The translations under genes and the position numbers were made by a program. The notes beneath the pieces are model-generated. The model was not told the DNA's origin. It ran no database searches and saw only the letters and a list, made by a program, of their open reading frames with translations. From Triticum aestivum (Eukaryota; Streptophyta; Magnoliopsida; Poales; Poaceae), in assembly GCF_018294505.1 (NCBI RefSeq), contig NC_057807.1:137112747-137176746 (forward strand): a stretch of 64,000 nt of DNA. Direction: 5' to 3'. Position 1 is the stretch's first letter; every line of letters starts with the position of its first letter. Shown one piece after another: positions 1-12,042 of this stretch.

Positions 1-44
1 GGCATGGAACAATCAAAAATTATAGATACGATGGAGACGTATCA
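1..44 (-). repeat. 3' LTR fragment of the minus-strand Gypsy element
   Basis: These 44 bases align to 5944-5987 with two mismatches and end in the same GGAGACGTATCA terminus. The remaining roughly 1.5 kb of this LTR lies left of the window. Confidence 0.85.
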
Positions 45-58
45 GCATCCCCAAGCTT
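45..58 (-). other. Polypurine tract next to the 3' LTR
   Basis: On the minus strand the bases just before the LTR read AAGCTTGGGGATGC. This is the usual position and composition of the plus-strand primer of plant LTR elements. A second AAGCTTGGGGATGC copy lies at 2122-2140 inside the element. Confidence 0.6.
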
Positions 59-2992
59 AATTCCTGCTCGTCCTCGAGTAGGTAAATGATAAAAAAATAA
101 TTTTTGATGTGGAATGCTACCTAGCATAATCTTGATCATATGTCTAATCATGGCATGAATATTAAGACACGAGTGATTCAAAGCAATAATCTATCCTTTG
201 ACATAAAAACAATAATACTTCAAGCATACCAACCAAGAAATTATGTCTTATTGAAATAACATAGCCAAAGAAAGCTCATCCCTACAAAATCATATAGTCT
301 GGCTATGCTCCATCTTCACCACACAAAGCATTCACATCATGCACAACCCCGATGACAAGCCAAGCAATTGTTTCATACTTTTGACGTTCTCAAACCTTTT
401 CAACTTTCACGCAATACATGAGCGTGAGCCATGGACATAGCACTATAGGTGGAATAGAATATGATGATGGGGGTTATGTGGAGAAGACAAAAAAGGAGAA
501 AGTCTCATATCAACTAGGCATATCAACGGGCTATGGAGATGCCCATTAATAGATATCAATGTGAGGAGTAGGGATTGCCATGCAACGGATGCACTAGAGC
601 TATAAATGTATGAAAGCTCAATAAAAGAAACTAGTGGGTGTGCATCCAACTTGCTTGCTCACGAAGACCTAGGGCACTTGAGGAGGCCCATTGTTGGAAT
701 ATACAAGCCAAGTTCTATAATGAAAAATTCCCACTAGTATAAGAAAATGATAACTCAAGAGACTCTCTATATGAAGAACATGGTGCTACTTTGAAGCACA
801 AGTGTGGTAAAAGAAAGGATAGTAGAATTGCCCCTTTTTTTGGGCCTTCTTTTTTTCTTTTTGGCCTTTTTTTTGGGACAATGCTCTATTGAATGATGAA
901 CATCACACTTCTGTTTATTTATAACTCAATACTACAACTCGATATCTAGAACAAAGATATGACTCTATATGAATGCCTCCGGCGGTGTATCGGGATGTGC
1001 AACGATCTAGCGTAGCAATGACATCAAAAAACGGACAAGCCATGAAAACATCATGCTAGCTATCTTACGATCATGCAAAGCAATATGACAATAAATGCTC
1101 ATGTCATGTATATGATGATGATGGAAGTTGCATGGCAATATATCTTGGAATGGCTATGGAAATGCCATGATAGGTAGGTATGGTGGCTGTTTTGAGGAAG
1201 ATATAAGTAGGTTTATGTGTGATAGAGCGTATCGTATCACGGGGTTTGGATGTACCGGTGAAGTTTGCATCAACTCTCGAGGTGAGAAAGGGCAATGCAC
1301 GGTACCGAAGAGGCTAGCAATGATGGAAGGGTGAGAGTGCGTATAATCCATGGACTCAACATTAGTCATAAAGAACTCACATACTTATTGCAAAAATCTA
1401 TTAGTCATCAAAACAAAGTACTACACGCTTGCTCCTAGGGGGATAGATTGGTAGGAAAAGACCATCGCTCGTCCCCGACCGCCACTCATAAGGAAGACAA
1501 TCAATAAACACCTCATGCTCTGACTTCGTTACATAACGGTTCACCGTACGTGCATGCTACGGGACTTGCAAACCTCAACACAAGTATTTCTCAATTTCAC
1601 AATTACTTGACTAGCATGACTCTAATATCACCATCTTTATATCGCAAAACTATTGCAAGGAATCAAACATATCATATTTAGTGATCTACAAGTTTTATGT
1701 AGGATTTTATGACTAACCATGTGAATGACCAGTTCCTGTCATCTCTCTAAACAGATATAAGTGAAGCAAGAGAGTTCAATTCTTTCTACAAAAGGTATGC
1801 CCACGCTATAACAAATATAAGTGAAGCAAAAGAGCATTCTACAAATGGCGGTTGTCTAAGTAAAGAGAAATAGGCAATCCAAACTTCAAATGATATAAGT
1901 GAAGCACATGAAGCATTCTATAAAGCCATACTCAAAAGATATAAGTGAAGTGCAAAGAGCATTCTATAAATCAACCAAGGACTATCTCATACCAGCATGG
2001 TGCATAAAAGAAAAATAAAAACCTAAATGCAAAAGACGCTCCAAGATTGCACATATCGCATGAACGAAACGAATCCTGAAAACATACCGATATTTGTTGA
2101 AGAAAGAGGGGATGCCTCCCCAGCATCCCCAAGCTTAGACGCTTGAGTCTCCTTGAATATTTACTTGGGGTGCCTCGGGCATCTCCAAGCTTGAGCTCTT
2201 GCCTCTCTTCCTTCTTCTCACATTGAGACCTTCTCGATCATCGAACACTTCATCCACACAAAACTTCAACAGAAAACTCGGTAAGATCCGTTAGTATAAT
2301 AAAGCAAATCACTACCCTAAGTACTGTTGCAAACCAATTCATATTTTGTTTTTGCATTGTGTCTCCTGTAATATAACTTTTTCATGTCTTAATCCACTGA
2401 TATAAATTGATAGTTTCATCAAAACAAGCAAACTATGCATCAAAAACAGAATCTGTCTAAAACAGAACAGTCTGTAGCAATCCGAACATTCACCATACTT
2501 CTGGTACTTGAAACATTCTTCCAAAATTAGGAAAAATAAACAATTTGTACAGAAAGACAGTGCAAAAAGAATAATAACCATTTGACGTTCCAGTAAAAAA
2601 TTAAAATTCATGCACTACAGCCAAAGTTTCTGTCCTGCACCGCACAAACCAACAAGTATTGTAACCATCCTAAAGGCAAACCTTGGCACATTATTTTTAG
2701 AATACAATGGAATTGTACAAGGGGATAATTATTTTTTTTGAAAAGTTTCTGTAATCAAGATTCACAAAGTTCCCATGGGCATGAACAAAGTTCAAGGACG
2801 TCCCCCATTTTCACAATGCTCGTCTCTCTCACTTTCACTTTTCTTTTTGAAAAAGTTTTGGGTTCCCCTCTTTATTTTTGTTGTTTTTAAACTATATGAA
2901 AGCACTCAACAGAAATAAATGACTCTCTAAAACTTCCGGGTTGTCTCCCTGGCAGCGCTTTCTTTAAAGCCATTAAGCTAGGCATCTAGTGC
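59..2992 (-). other. Non-coding 3' internal region of the Gypsy element
   Basis: AT-rich sequence with no convincing coding frame. It contains T-rich runs (834-872, 2726-2742), a four-copy short repeat near 1750-1980 and a duplicated purine tract. The long 3' untranslated segment is in keeping with a non-autonomous derivative that has lost pol. Confidence 0.6.
1748..1978 (-). repeat. Four spaced copies of a GATATAAGTGAAGC motif
   Basis: The motif ATATAAGTGAAG occurs at about 1755, 1816, 1897 and 1940. In three copies it is followed within 25 bases by a GCATTCTA(T/C)AAA block. Copy spacing is irregular (about 40 to 80 bases), so this is a decayed short tandem repeat in the element's 3' region. 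No function is visible. Confidence 0.6.
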
Positions 2993-4339
2993 TCAAGTAG
3001 TGAATCCACCCGGATCCCAAGGTATATCAAAGCCAATTTTAATTAGCAATGATTTGTAATTTAGTAGTGAGCACAAAGTAACATATATCAAGCAATGACT
3101 AAGTCTAACTCTCTTCCTATGCATCGGCATGTCATAAAAGAACAATTCATGCACACATAGTAAAGGCCAATGCATAGGATAAACAGTTTCTTGCAATTTT
3201 ATAGTGTTGGAAACATAGAGAGGTGGAGATATAGTTCCTCTCTCATAATAATTGCAAGAAGGAGCAGCAAGCACATGCATATTATATCTATCAAAATCAT
3301 CATGTGCAACGGTAAAAGGCAACCCATCAATGTAATCCTTAATAAGTGCAAACTTCTCCAATATAGTGTAGTTTGGAGAATTCAAAAAGATAATAGGACT
3401 ATCATGCGTGGGTGCAATAGAAACAATTTCATGTTTAACATAGGGAACTATAGCAAGTTCATCTCCATAAGCATAATTCATATTGGCATCTTGGCCACAA
3501 GCATAGCAAGCATCATCGAAAAGGGATATTTCAAGAGAATCAACGGGATCATAATAGTCATCATAGCAATCATCCTTCGGTAAGCACGAAGGGAAATTAA
3601 ATAATGTATGAGTTGAAGAGTTACTCTCATTAGAAGGTGGGCACGGGTAGCTAATCCGCTCTTCCTCCTTTTGTTCTTCGCTCTCTTCATCATCTTTTTC
3701 ATCTAATGAGCTCACAGTTTCATCAATTTCTTCTTCCATAGACTCCTGCAAAATATTAGTCTCTTCTTGGACAACGGAGACTTTCTTAATAAATGCATTA
3801 ATATAGTAATTGTATTCATAATTTTCATAGCAATATCTAAGTATAGCAAGATTTTCAGGCCTATAGACACCATCATCATCAAAAGCTTCATACTTTTCAA
3901 ACAAAGATTCAATTTCATAAGCAGCCTTAAAAGCAACAAATTCTTCTATTTGTTCAACATCATATTAATCATATGTACCATTAGCATAAGAAGCTAAGGT
4001 TTCATTATCATTAAATTTGCATGAAAAGGGAAGGTGTGGAGCCTTCATCCTAGAGCAACAAGTAATATCATATCTCAAGCATAGACTCCAGGAATACCAA
4101 CGTAACATAATAAATTGATCCCATAATAGTTTCCCTTTTTGTGTCAAACGATAATCCCTAAAGTATTCACGTTGATCCAACGTGTCTCCCATTATAAAGT
4201 TGAATGGGGTTTTCTCAGGATTATCAAAGTAGTACATAATATCTTTCACATAATGAGAATCGAGGGTTTTAGGAGTTACCCCATCTCCATGAGTAGCAAG
4301 TACACCTAATTTTTTTGGTATTTTGTGTTCCATATCCAT
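2993..4339 (-). pseudogene. Long ORF of unknown function in the Sabrina-like element, one premature stop
   Basis: On the minus strand a single frame runs 449 codons from ATG at 4339 to a stop at 2993, broken only by one TAA at 3965-3967. The first ORF begins about 95 bases downstream of the primer binding site, where gag normally starts. The encoded protein is rich in acidic residues (a Glu-rich stretch around the middle) and in Tyr and Cys. It has no zinc knuckle, protease triad or reverse transcriptase motif that I can see. I do not recognise a family beyond repeat-associated hypothetical proteins in wheat. One stop in 449 codons is light decay compared with other genes in this window. It may be a diverged gag-like product or a protein peculiar to the non-autonomous subfamily. 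Confidence 0.7.
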
Positions 4340-4434
4340 AACTAAGGATATAAAACAACTAAGAACAGCAAATAAAAATTACTTAATGATAAAGCAAACA
4401 AGCACACACGAGAATATTCACCCCACGCTATTGC

Positions 4435-4452
4435 TCCCCGGCAACGGCGCCA
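4435..4452 (-). other. Primer binding site complementary to tRNA-Asp
   Basis: The plus strand here reads the 3' end of plant tRNA-Asp (TCCCCGGCAACGGCGCCA), so the element's own strand carries its complement, starting TGGCGCCG. It lies 11 bases inside the LTR edge rather than the usual few bases. Confidence 0.75.
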
Positions 4453-4463
4453 GAAAAAGGTCT

Positions 4464-5987
4464 TGATAACCCACAAGTATAGGGGATCAATTGTAGCCTC
4501 TTTCGATAATAAGAGTGTCGAACCAACGAGGAGCTAAAGGTAGAACAAATATTCCCTTAAGTTCTATCGACCACCGATACAACTCTACGCACACTTGACG
4601 TTCGCTTTACCGGAAACAAGTATGAAACTAGAAGTACTTGGTAGGTGTTTTTGGGTAAGCGCAAGAAAGTAAAGAGCACGAAAATAAATACTAGGGGCTG
4701 CTAAGATAAAGACACAACTAAATTAGTGTTAGTAAAGAGCTTTTGTCAACAAGAAGGTTATTTGTCCCTAGGAAATCGATAACTAGACCGGTAATCATTA
4801 TTGCAATTTTATTTGAGGGAGAGGCATAAGCTAACATACTTTCTCTACTTGGATCATATGCACTTATGATTGGAACTCTAGCAAGCATCCGCAACTACTA
4901 AAGATTCATTAAGGTAAAACCCAACCATAGCATTAAAGTATCAAGTCCCCTTTATCCCATACGCAAACAACCTACTTACTCAGGTCTGTGCTTCTGTCAC
5001 TCACCAACCCAGTATAAGCGAATCATGAACGTATTGCAACACCCTACAGCGGGAATCCCTCACGCTTGCGCGACATGGAGAGCACCATAGGACAGCACCA
5101 ATAATAAAACATACAACTCAAACCAATCACGATCATCAAATAGCCATTAGGACAAAACAGATCTACTCAAACATCATAGGATAGCCATACATCATTGGGA
5201 AATAATATATAGCGTTGAGCACCATGTTTAAGTAGAGATTACAGCGGGTAAGAGAGAGGTTACACCGCTGCATAGAGGGGGGAAGAGTTGGTGATGATGG
5301 CGGTGAAGAAGTTGGTGAAGATGGCGGTGATGGTGATGGCCCCGGCAGCGCTCCGGCGCCACCGGAAGCAAGGGGGAGAGGGCCCCCCTTATTCTTCTTC
5401 TTCCTTGACCTCCTCCCTAGGTGGGAGAAGGGTTTCCCCTCTGGTCTTTGGCTCCCATGGCGTGGGAGGGGCGAGAGCCTCTCTGAGATTGGATCTATCT
5501 CTCTGTCTCTCTCTAGTTCTGCGTTCTGTTTTCTGGCCCTTCACCATTTCTTAAATATCCGGAGATCCGTAACTCCGATTGGGGTGAATCTTTCGCTCAG
5601 ATCTCTTTCTCATAAAATTAGCTTTCTTGCAGCAAAAGAAGAGCGTCAACCGCCTTACGGGGTGGTCACGAGGGTCAGGGGCGCGCCTGACACCCTGGGG
5701 TGCACCCCCTACCTCGTGCCCCCCTCGGACACCATCTCGCGTTGATTTTACTTCCCAAAAATCATAAATATTCCAAAATAATTCTCCGTCCATTTTTATC
5801 CCGTTTGGACTCCGTTTGATATTGGGTTTCTACGAAACAAAAAAATGCAACAAACAGGAACTTGAAGTGAGCACTGGATCAATATGTTAGTCTCAAAAAT
5901 AGTATAAAAAGTTGCCAAAAATATATGGAAGTTGTAGAATATTGGCATCGAGCAATCAAAAATTATAGATACGATGGAGACGTATCA
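4464..5987 (-). repeat. 5' LTR of the Sabrina-like element
   Basis: A 1524-base terminal repeat bounded by TGATACG at 5987 and GTTATCA at 4464 on the minus strand. It contains a GC-rich stretch (5330-5480) within otherwise AT-rich sequence. Its right edge abuts CACTA sequence at 5988. Confidence 0.8.
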
Positions 5988-6004
5988 TTGTGTTCCACCC
6001 CGGC

Positions 6005-9000
6005 TCAGCTGCTCCAACAATGGAAGGGTTCACCACAGCAGGGATCCGCTCTCCAGACTGTCTTTCGCCGCTTCAGATCTTCTTCTCCGCCGCCGGCAGC
6101 CACGACAACTGCATTACCATCATCAACTGAGTAGATGACCTTGAGGACTACACGGGTCCGCAAGAGAGGTCGCACTCTTCCGTGTCTGCTTACGTTATGC
6201 ATCGCTTAATATGATGACATGCTACTTTATCATCGTGTTCACCTATTAGACTCCGAATCAGGTCCAAACTAATGCTGAAACTTGAGTTTTTAAATGGTTG
6301 TGGGGTACATACTGGGGAAGCAATCAGCACTATCTGGTTAATCTCGGGTGTCTACTATGAGTTTCATGTTGGGTGCAAACAAACATTAAAGGAGCCATTA
6401 TATGTATTTTTTAACTAAAGCTATTATCTGCCTGCTATCATTGGTTTTGGGTCTATCCATAGTTTGCTACCATCACTCTAGATTTGTGCATGCACTCCTT
6501 ACATAATCTCACTATGTTTTATTCCTATGCATGTTAGTTATTGTACACAATGGAACTGAACATGTAGACCAAAAGAGACGAGCCTTGCGTGGCAATAAAA
6601 TTTCATGCAGATGTCGCTCCATGGTGGGCGCGAAGGCAGCCCCTCCACCCATTTCGGATTGTAATCAAGAGGAAGATAACTGTTCTGAGAGGGATTCAGA
6701 AGGAGAAGACCGCTCCTATTTACACCCTGAGGTCTTCGCTCTAACTTGGCATGCTGATGTTGGTAATATCATGTATATGCTGCCTTGGATTGCTTACTTT
6801 ATACATCAAATATGTCATCTACTTAGTTTAGACATGCTTTCTGTGAATGCCATCTGTTTAGTTTCTTTATCGTATGTGTGAATCATGCAATGCCATCTTG
6901 TTTAGCGAGGCATCATATATGTGAATTTTGCAATGCCACCCTGGTTAGCCAATCATCTTATATGTGAATTATATCATGCCATAATTTTTTTATTACGTGT
7001 TAAATTTGTCAACAATTTTAATACATTCAATTACTCTTCCTATGCATCAGCCATTTGGCTCGGTCATGGAAAAATCTGGAGTGGAAACAAGGTCTTCAGA
7101 GCAGACAATGCTATCTGACGAAGCGCATTTCTTGCTGGTTTCGGATAGCTCCTCGGAGGAGGATTCAGAGACATATGACCAGTCCTATTCCCCCCCCCCT
7201 CGAGGTGCATGCTCTAACTTGGCAGGGTTATGTTGCTCATATCGTGCGTATGGTATCTTGCATTGCTATGTCATTTGCTTAGTTTAGACATGCTTTGTGT
7301 GAATGCCACCTGTTTAGTGTCTAATTACCATATATGTGAATTATGCAATGCCATCTTGTTGCAAGACATTATATATGTGGATTATGCAATGCTATCTTGT
7401 TGCAAGGCATTATATATGTGAATTATGCAATGCCATGCTGTTTAGCCAAGAGACAATGCTACCTGCTGAAGCAGATATATTGCTGGATACAAATAGCTCT
7501 TCAAAGGAGGATTCAGAGGCAGATGACCAGTCTTATTATCCCCCTGAGGTGTATGCTCAAACTTAGCAGGGTTATATTACTCATATCATGCATATGTTGT
7601 ATTGCAATGCTTAGTTTTTACATCATATACACAACATTGAATGCCATCTCCTTAGTTGACACATCATATATGTGATTGCCCTCTGCTCACTTGCTTAGTA
7701 TATAAATCATATATTTGAATTATATCATGCCATGATGTTTACATAGACAACATGTATCTAAATTATGGCAATCCAACCCATTTTCTAAAGACATAATATA
7801 GTTATATCATCTAATCATGTTTACATAGTCATCATATTTTGAATTATGTCATTCTATCCATGAATTATATCATGTCATCATGTTTCCATCAACGGCATGT
7901 TTGTGATTTATGGCATGCCAGCCACTTTAATAGACACATCGTATAGTTATATCATGTCATCATTTTTACATAGTCATCATATTTTGAAGTATGTCATTCT
8001 ATCCTGTTTAGTTAGCCATCATGCATATGAAATTGTGCCATGCTATCCTGTTTAATTAGCCATCATATATGTGAAATTATGTCCTACTATTCTGTTTGGT
8101 TAGACAACATAAATGTGAATTATTTCATGCCCTGTTTTCTTCCCTACTATCCGTTGCATCTTTCTATCTACAATGTCTGTACATTCAATTACTTTTCTTG
8201 TTTATCAGCCATTTCAATTGGAAGGGTTGATGGCAGTATCTATGGGAGTAAAAACATGGTCTTCAGAAAAGATCGCAACCTGTCGATGTAGATAGATCCA
8301 CGGTTGTACTTGCCCAAGAACCAGCCCGACCACACATAACCCAGACTCACGCAGATTGTGCCCCTACCCAGTTGGACAGAGAACCAGCTACACCCCTTCT
8401 AACCCCAACCCCAGCAGATAGTAATCCAGTTCCAGTTGACACAACACCGTCTCCACCATAGAGCACCCCAACACGAGCAGTTAGTAAGGCAACTGTAGTG
8501 CCCAAAGCACGAGGACCACCACTCCGAACCCCAAGTCAACGCTTAAAGCAGAAGAAGAATTGTTCTCAGGTCAGGTTCCGTAGCTATGGTTCATACTACT
8601 TTTCTCTTGCATCACTATATTTACTCATACCAACTAATTTCAACTTTGAAGGATGCAATTGAAACTCCAATGGCGCAACAAGTATGTTTTAAACCTGTTT
8701 CTTTAACGTGTTTGCTGTTGTAACTTGCTCTATGTTGATTTCAGTTTCAATTGAATAAACAGTTATGTTCTCATGCCATGCACATTACAAGTGTTGTTAT
8801 TGCTGTGTAGTTTCCCACATTTATATTCTGTCTATGCCGCTTTGTCTTAAATAGATATGATTCGAACTGTCTCTATCTTGATTTGGCAACATAAACTAGA
8901 ATGATATAGACCATACACTGACCATACTACATAGATATATGTTTGTTTCATGTTGTTATCCTATCCACCTTACTACTGAACTGGTTTACCAAGATGAGTT

Positions 9001-9487
9001 TCATATACAACATAGTAAACCCGTGATGTGTTTGTTTGTGTCTCTTTTAGAACGTGAATAAAATATTGGAGAAGAGTACCCCATTATGCAATGGTAAAGG
9101 AAGTAATGCAGATAAGGTTCAAGATAGTGAGACATCCCTGTTGGCTCCAAGAAAGCTGATAAAAACTATATTGAAGACACTGAGACAACCCCAAAGTCCT
9201 GTCTTGATGTAGTGTTCGAGTTACTGGCTACTACTGATGGCACCAGCTCTTTGAACTTGCTGCTTGAATCAGTTCGGTTTCTTGAGTCTCAACTTCAAGT
9301 TGAAAGGCATCGATCTGATGTTATGCGACAGGAAACTGAAGGACTGAGGAAGTCCCTACAGAATTCAGATGCATACTTTCTGGTGCAACAACAAGTGCTG
9401 GAGGATTTAAGCGACAAACAAGAGAAAGTTAATAAGCTTGCTAAGCATCTTGCCAGCATTATGGGTACCCAGGATATTGTTTCTTGA
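6005..9487 (+). pseudogene. Decayed multi-exon CACTA gene with triplicated acidic exon
   Basis: Coding blocks are recognisable at about 6130-6190, 6560-6760, 7050-7215, 7440-7566, 8210-8570, 8652-8680 and 9050-9487. The blocks at 6690, 7150 and 7485 encode versions of one acidic Ser/Glu/Asp motif followed by a Pro-rich tail, so this exon was duplicated with its flanking intron. The 8290-8560 block is Pro/Thr-rich. The last block, 9190-9487, encodes a leucine-rich coiled coil and ends in TGA. Stops (7564-7566, and one near 8460) and a frameshift near 9150 break the frame. No transposase DDE domain is visible, so this is more likely the accessory CACTA product than TNPD. The role is unknown. 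Confidence 0.55.
6875..8140 (+). repeat. Intronic minisatellite of CATCATATATGTGAATTATG units
   Basis: Many diverged copies of a 35-45 base unit built on CATATATGTGAATTATG(C)AATGCCAT occur in three clusters (6875-6980, 7325-7445, 7580-8140), between the coding blocks of the CACTA A gene. They probably spread with the exon-intron duplications. Confidence 0.65.
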
Positions 9488-9759
9488 GCTCTTCTAAAGT
9501 GGTTTCAGTTCTGGACTTGTTTTGTTGCGGCGTTTATTTGCACTGGTCGCCAACTTTGACAACCAGTGTGTATGATATGCTGCTTTGTTCCCTATATTTG
9601 CACTGGTGACAAACTTTGATGCCTAGTGGATGTAATATTTGTAATAGTCGTGATAGCCTAGCGTAAGTTGCTTGCTTATTTATTTCCTTGTTCTTGTTTA
9701 TTTGTTTTCTTGTAGTCAGTGCAGTTCTTTTTTCGCGGTTTGCCAGTGGCCGCAATAAC

Positions 9760-10570
9760 CTATTTTTTTAAACTAGGCCACAATAACCATGGGCTACATA
9801 TTTACTGTAGTTACCATGGGCCTCCTACAGGCCGTAGAAATAATGGTCCTTCTAAGGGCCATAGAAACAATGGGCCTTCTACGGGCCGTAGCATCAATGG
9901 GCCTTCTACGGGCCGTATGATCGATCGGCCAAACATGGGCCAATAACATACCGCATTATGGGCCGTAAACAGGCTAGATTTGGAATCGTCCGTTCATGGG
10001 CCGGCAATAACGGGATGTCATTAATCGGCCATATTTGATGACTCTATGAAAATGGCCCAACGGATTAACAGGCCGCAAACGGGCCGATTGTAACCACGGG
10101 CTGAATTTGGCCCACAAGCAGAAAAGGCCAGTAATGGGCCATAAGTAATCGAATGCTGGAAATGAGCCCAAGAATAAATGGGCCCTGAGAAGGCCGAAGG
10201 ATAACACGGGTTGGAAACGGCCCAATGGAATAATGGGCCATTAATGGATATAAAGTGGTACACTGTTCATTGCGGGCTAGATTCACCACGGGCCGTTAAT
10301 GGGCCAAGAGTTACAAATGGCCTCATATGGGCCGAAAGACATCATGGTCCATACATGGGCTGGAAGTTACAACGGGCTGGAATCATATTGGATGGCCCAG
10401 ATGAAGCTACTAGGCTTACTTCCGATAGGCCGTAATGGGCCGTGAGTTAGCGGGCCATAAATGGGCTATATACGAACAGGCCATTAACAGGCTTTCCGTG
10501 GGCCGGTCCGTTACCTTTGGACCAAGTCAAACGGGCCGTCCTTTTCACCAGAATGGGCCTCTGTTGGGTC
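9760..10570 (+). repeat. GGGCC-rich subterminal repeat field of CACTA A
   Basis: More than thirty short units containing GGGCC or its complement GGCCC (typically AATGGGCCGT or ATGGGCCTT) are spaced about 15-30 bases apart in both orientations. Plant CACTA elements are known to carry subterminal repeats bound by their accessory transposase protein, and position and density fit that role. The binding itself is inferred. No ORF here is credible: the Gly/Pro/Asn-rich frames simply translate the repeat. Confidence 0.7.
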
Positions 10571-10879
10571 GTGCCATGTGTCGACGTATCATAGGCGCCT
10601 CCTGTCCAATGAATGGATGGCATCTGTCCCAACGGTGAGCCAACACGTGTTTCCTCTGGCCAATGAGAATTTTACACGTGGAAAATCTTCATTGATCCGG
10701 GCTGTCAGCGGGTTATCGGATCCAAATCCAGACCCGGTAGCTTAATGGCGACCTGTTACGATGGATGCCATGAGTCGGTCACCCTTGACCAAAGCACTTC
10801 CATGACGTGCCATTTATCGTCATGGAAAGTGGACACTTCCGTCATGATAATTTTGGTAATGCCATGGAACACTTCTACG

Positions 10880-11031
10880 ACAGCACAGGTATGACTATCT
10901 TGATTCTGTCATAAAAACATCATGGATGTACATGCATGACAGAAAACGTGACCTACTGTGACAAACACATATCATCACGCATGACCTACTGTGACAAACA
11001 TGTATCATCACGGAAGTGTTTTTTTGTAGTG
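10880..11031 (+). repeat. CACTA A right terminal region with duplicated subterminal unit and TIR
   Basis: The sequence CATGACCTACTGTGACAAAC recurs at about 10945 and 10978, each copy followed by a TATCATCACG block. The element ends at 11031 with the complement of CACTACAAAAAAACACTTCC. Confidence 0.75.
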
Positions 11032-11454
11032 TCACCAGAGCTACCGCGATCGCCGGGTCTACCCCAACGACGTTCGGCAAGACGATGTTGGCTTTCACCA
11101 GGGCTGCCATCACGACCCGTAGGCATGCCCCGGCCACGTGCGCACCGCACTGTCCTCCATATGGGATGTAAGACTGCACCTCATGCGGTGGCCACCACTA
11201 CCGCAGTTCTCCTTGCATCGTTGTGGTTCCTGCTCCACCGCCTGCAGCATCGACCGAACTCTGCGCTAAGCCAGTAGCATCACCCACTGGCGATCCCTGT
11301 CCACTTTCAGGACGACCCTGGCTAACCTGGCAGCTTGCTTGTACCGCGTTTCTAGCTTCCTCTGGCCACCGTCGGGAGAGGCGGCGGCATGGCCGTCAAC
11401 TGCCAAGCTGATCATCACGCCGCCAGCCTCGATTTCGCCATCGCCTGACTCCAT
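11032..11454 (-). pseudogene. Decayed CACTA B module gene, minus strand
   Basis: An ATG at 11454 opens a frame that reaches TAG at 11266-11268 after 62 codons. The same frame then continues without another stop to about 11045, giving a Val/Ala/Arg-rich protein of roughly 135 residues with one premature stop. A TATAAATA box lies about 100 bases upstream. I recognise no domain. The 3' end is cut by the junction with CACTA A at 11031/11032. Confidence 0.45.
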
Positions 11455-11551
11455 CGTGTCGTCGACGCCGTTGGGGGTATGTTGATATGTGTGGGTAATT
11501 AGCTAACAAGGGGATCAATAGTTAGTCGACATCAGCAGCTATTGTTGTGGT

Positions 11552-11559
11552 TATTTATA
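11552..11559 (-). promoter_or_regulatory. TATA box upstream of the 11454 minus-strand gene
   Basis: TATAAATA on the minus strand, 98 bases upstream of the ATG at 11454. The spacing suits a plant core promoter with a short leader. Confidence 0.45.
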
Positions 11560-11639
11560 GCTAGAAGCTGGCTAGGGGATTGAGGGTTTTACAATTTACC
11601 CCTGCGGCTACGTGGCAAGTCTTCGCTGGAGCGCGGGAT

Positions 11640-11880
11640 GACTAAGTGGAGCACACAATTCCAAGCACACAACCGTATGTTGTGTCACGTGCTATCACAC
11701 ACGTGTTAACATAAGGACACATATGGGTAACTTACAAATCATCACACACGAGTACTCGCACCATGCATCATGTGCGATGCTCCTAGCTAGCGCAAACAAC
11801 TCGTTCGCATTTTCAAAGTTTCTTCTACACACATAATCACACAAGAAACAACTGTAGCAACTGTGTGCAACGGTTAGGAC
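11640..11880. repeat. CACTA B subterminal-type repeats
   Basis: Contains several CACACACG(T/A)G, ATCACACAC, GCGCAAACAACTCG and GTGTGCAACGG units, the same words found near the element end at 39498. Confidence 0.55.
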
Positions 11881-12042
11881 ACCATGAATATCATATCTTC
11901 ACTCGCTATCGTCTCTTTCCTCTAGCAGGCCCTAAATATATGGCCTTCTTCTCCCCTCTGTCCTCGGCTCCACAAAATACTCCACATCACACATGTCCTC
12001 ATAAATTTGAACACCCTCTCCATTGCGGAAGGCACGGGGGAG

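Larger units (their letters stand above)
1..5987 (-). mobile_element. Non-autonomous Gypsy-type LTR retrotransposon, Sabrina-like, cut by the window start
   Basis: Reading on the minus strand, a 1524-base LTR (4464-5987) begins TGATACGTCTCC and ends GTTATCA. It is followed by a tRNA-Asp type primer binding site, a 4.4-kb internal region, a purine tract and the first 44 bases of the second LTR (1-44), which match the 5' LTR in 42 of 44 positions. The internal region has one long ORF of unknown function and no recognisable protease, reverse transcriptase or integrase, so the copy could only move with help from another element. The LTR start resembles the wheat Sabrina family as I remember it; that name is unverified. 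It interrupts the CACTA element that continues at 5988. Confidence 0.85.
5988..11031 (+). mobile_element. CACTA DNA transposon A, right-hand part
   Basis: The right end at 11031 reads GTGTTTTTTTGTAGTG, which on the other strand is a CACTACAAAAAAACAC terminus. It is preceded by duplicated subterminal repeats and by a GGGCC-rich field. A decayed multi-exon gene occupies the left part. The left terminus is not in the window because the Gypsy element inserted at 5987/5988. The end resembles the wheat Jorge family from memory, which I cannot verify. Three bases (TCA) after the end would be the target duplication, but the partner copy is not visible. Confidence 0.7.

Noticed and set aside
1748..1978. 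CRISPR-like spaced repeat
   Set aside because: Only four diverged copies with irregular spacing in a plant retroelement; no cas-like gene nearby and an unsuitable host.
4435..4452. Possible tRNA-Asp gene
   Set aside because: Only the 18 bases of the tRNA 3' end are present, placed as a primer binding site; no cloverleaf surrounds them.
9719..10638. Several Gly/Pro/Asn-rich ORFs on both strands
   Set aside because: They are translations of the GGGCC repeat field and have no independent support.
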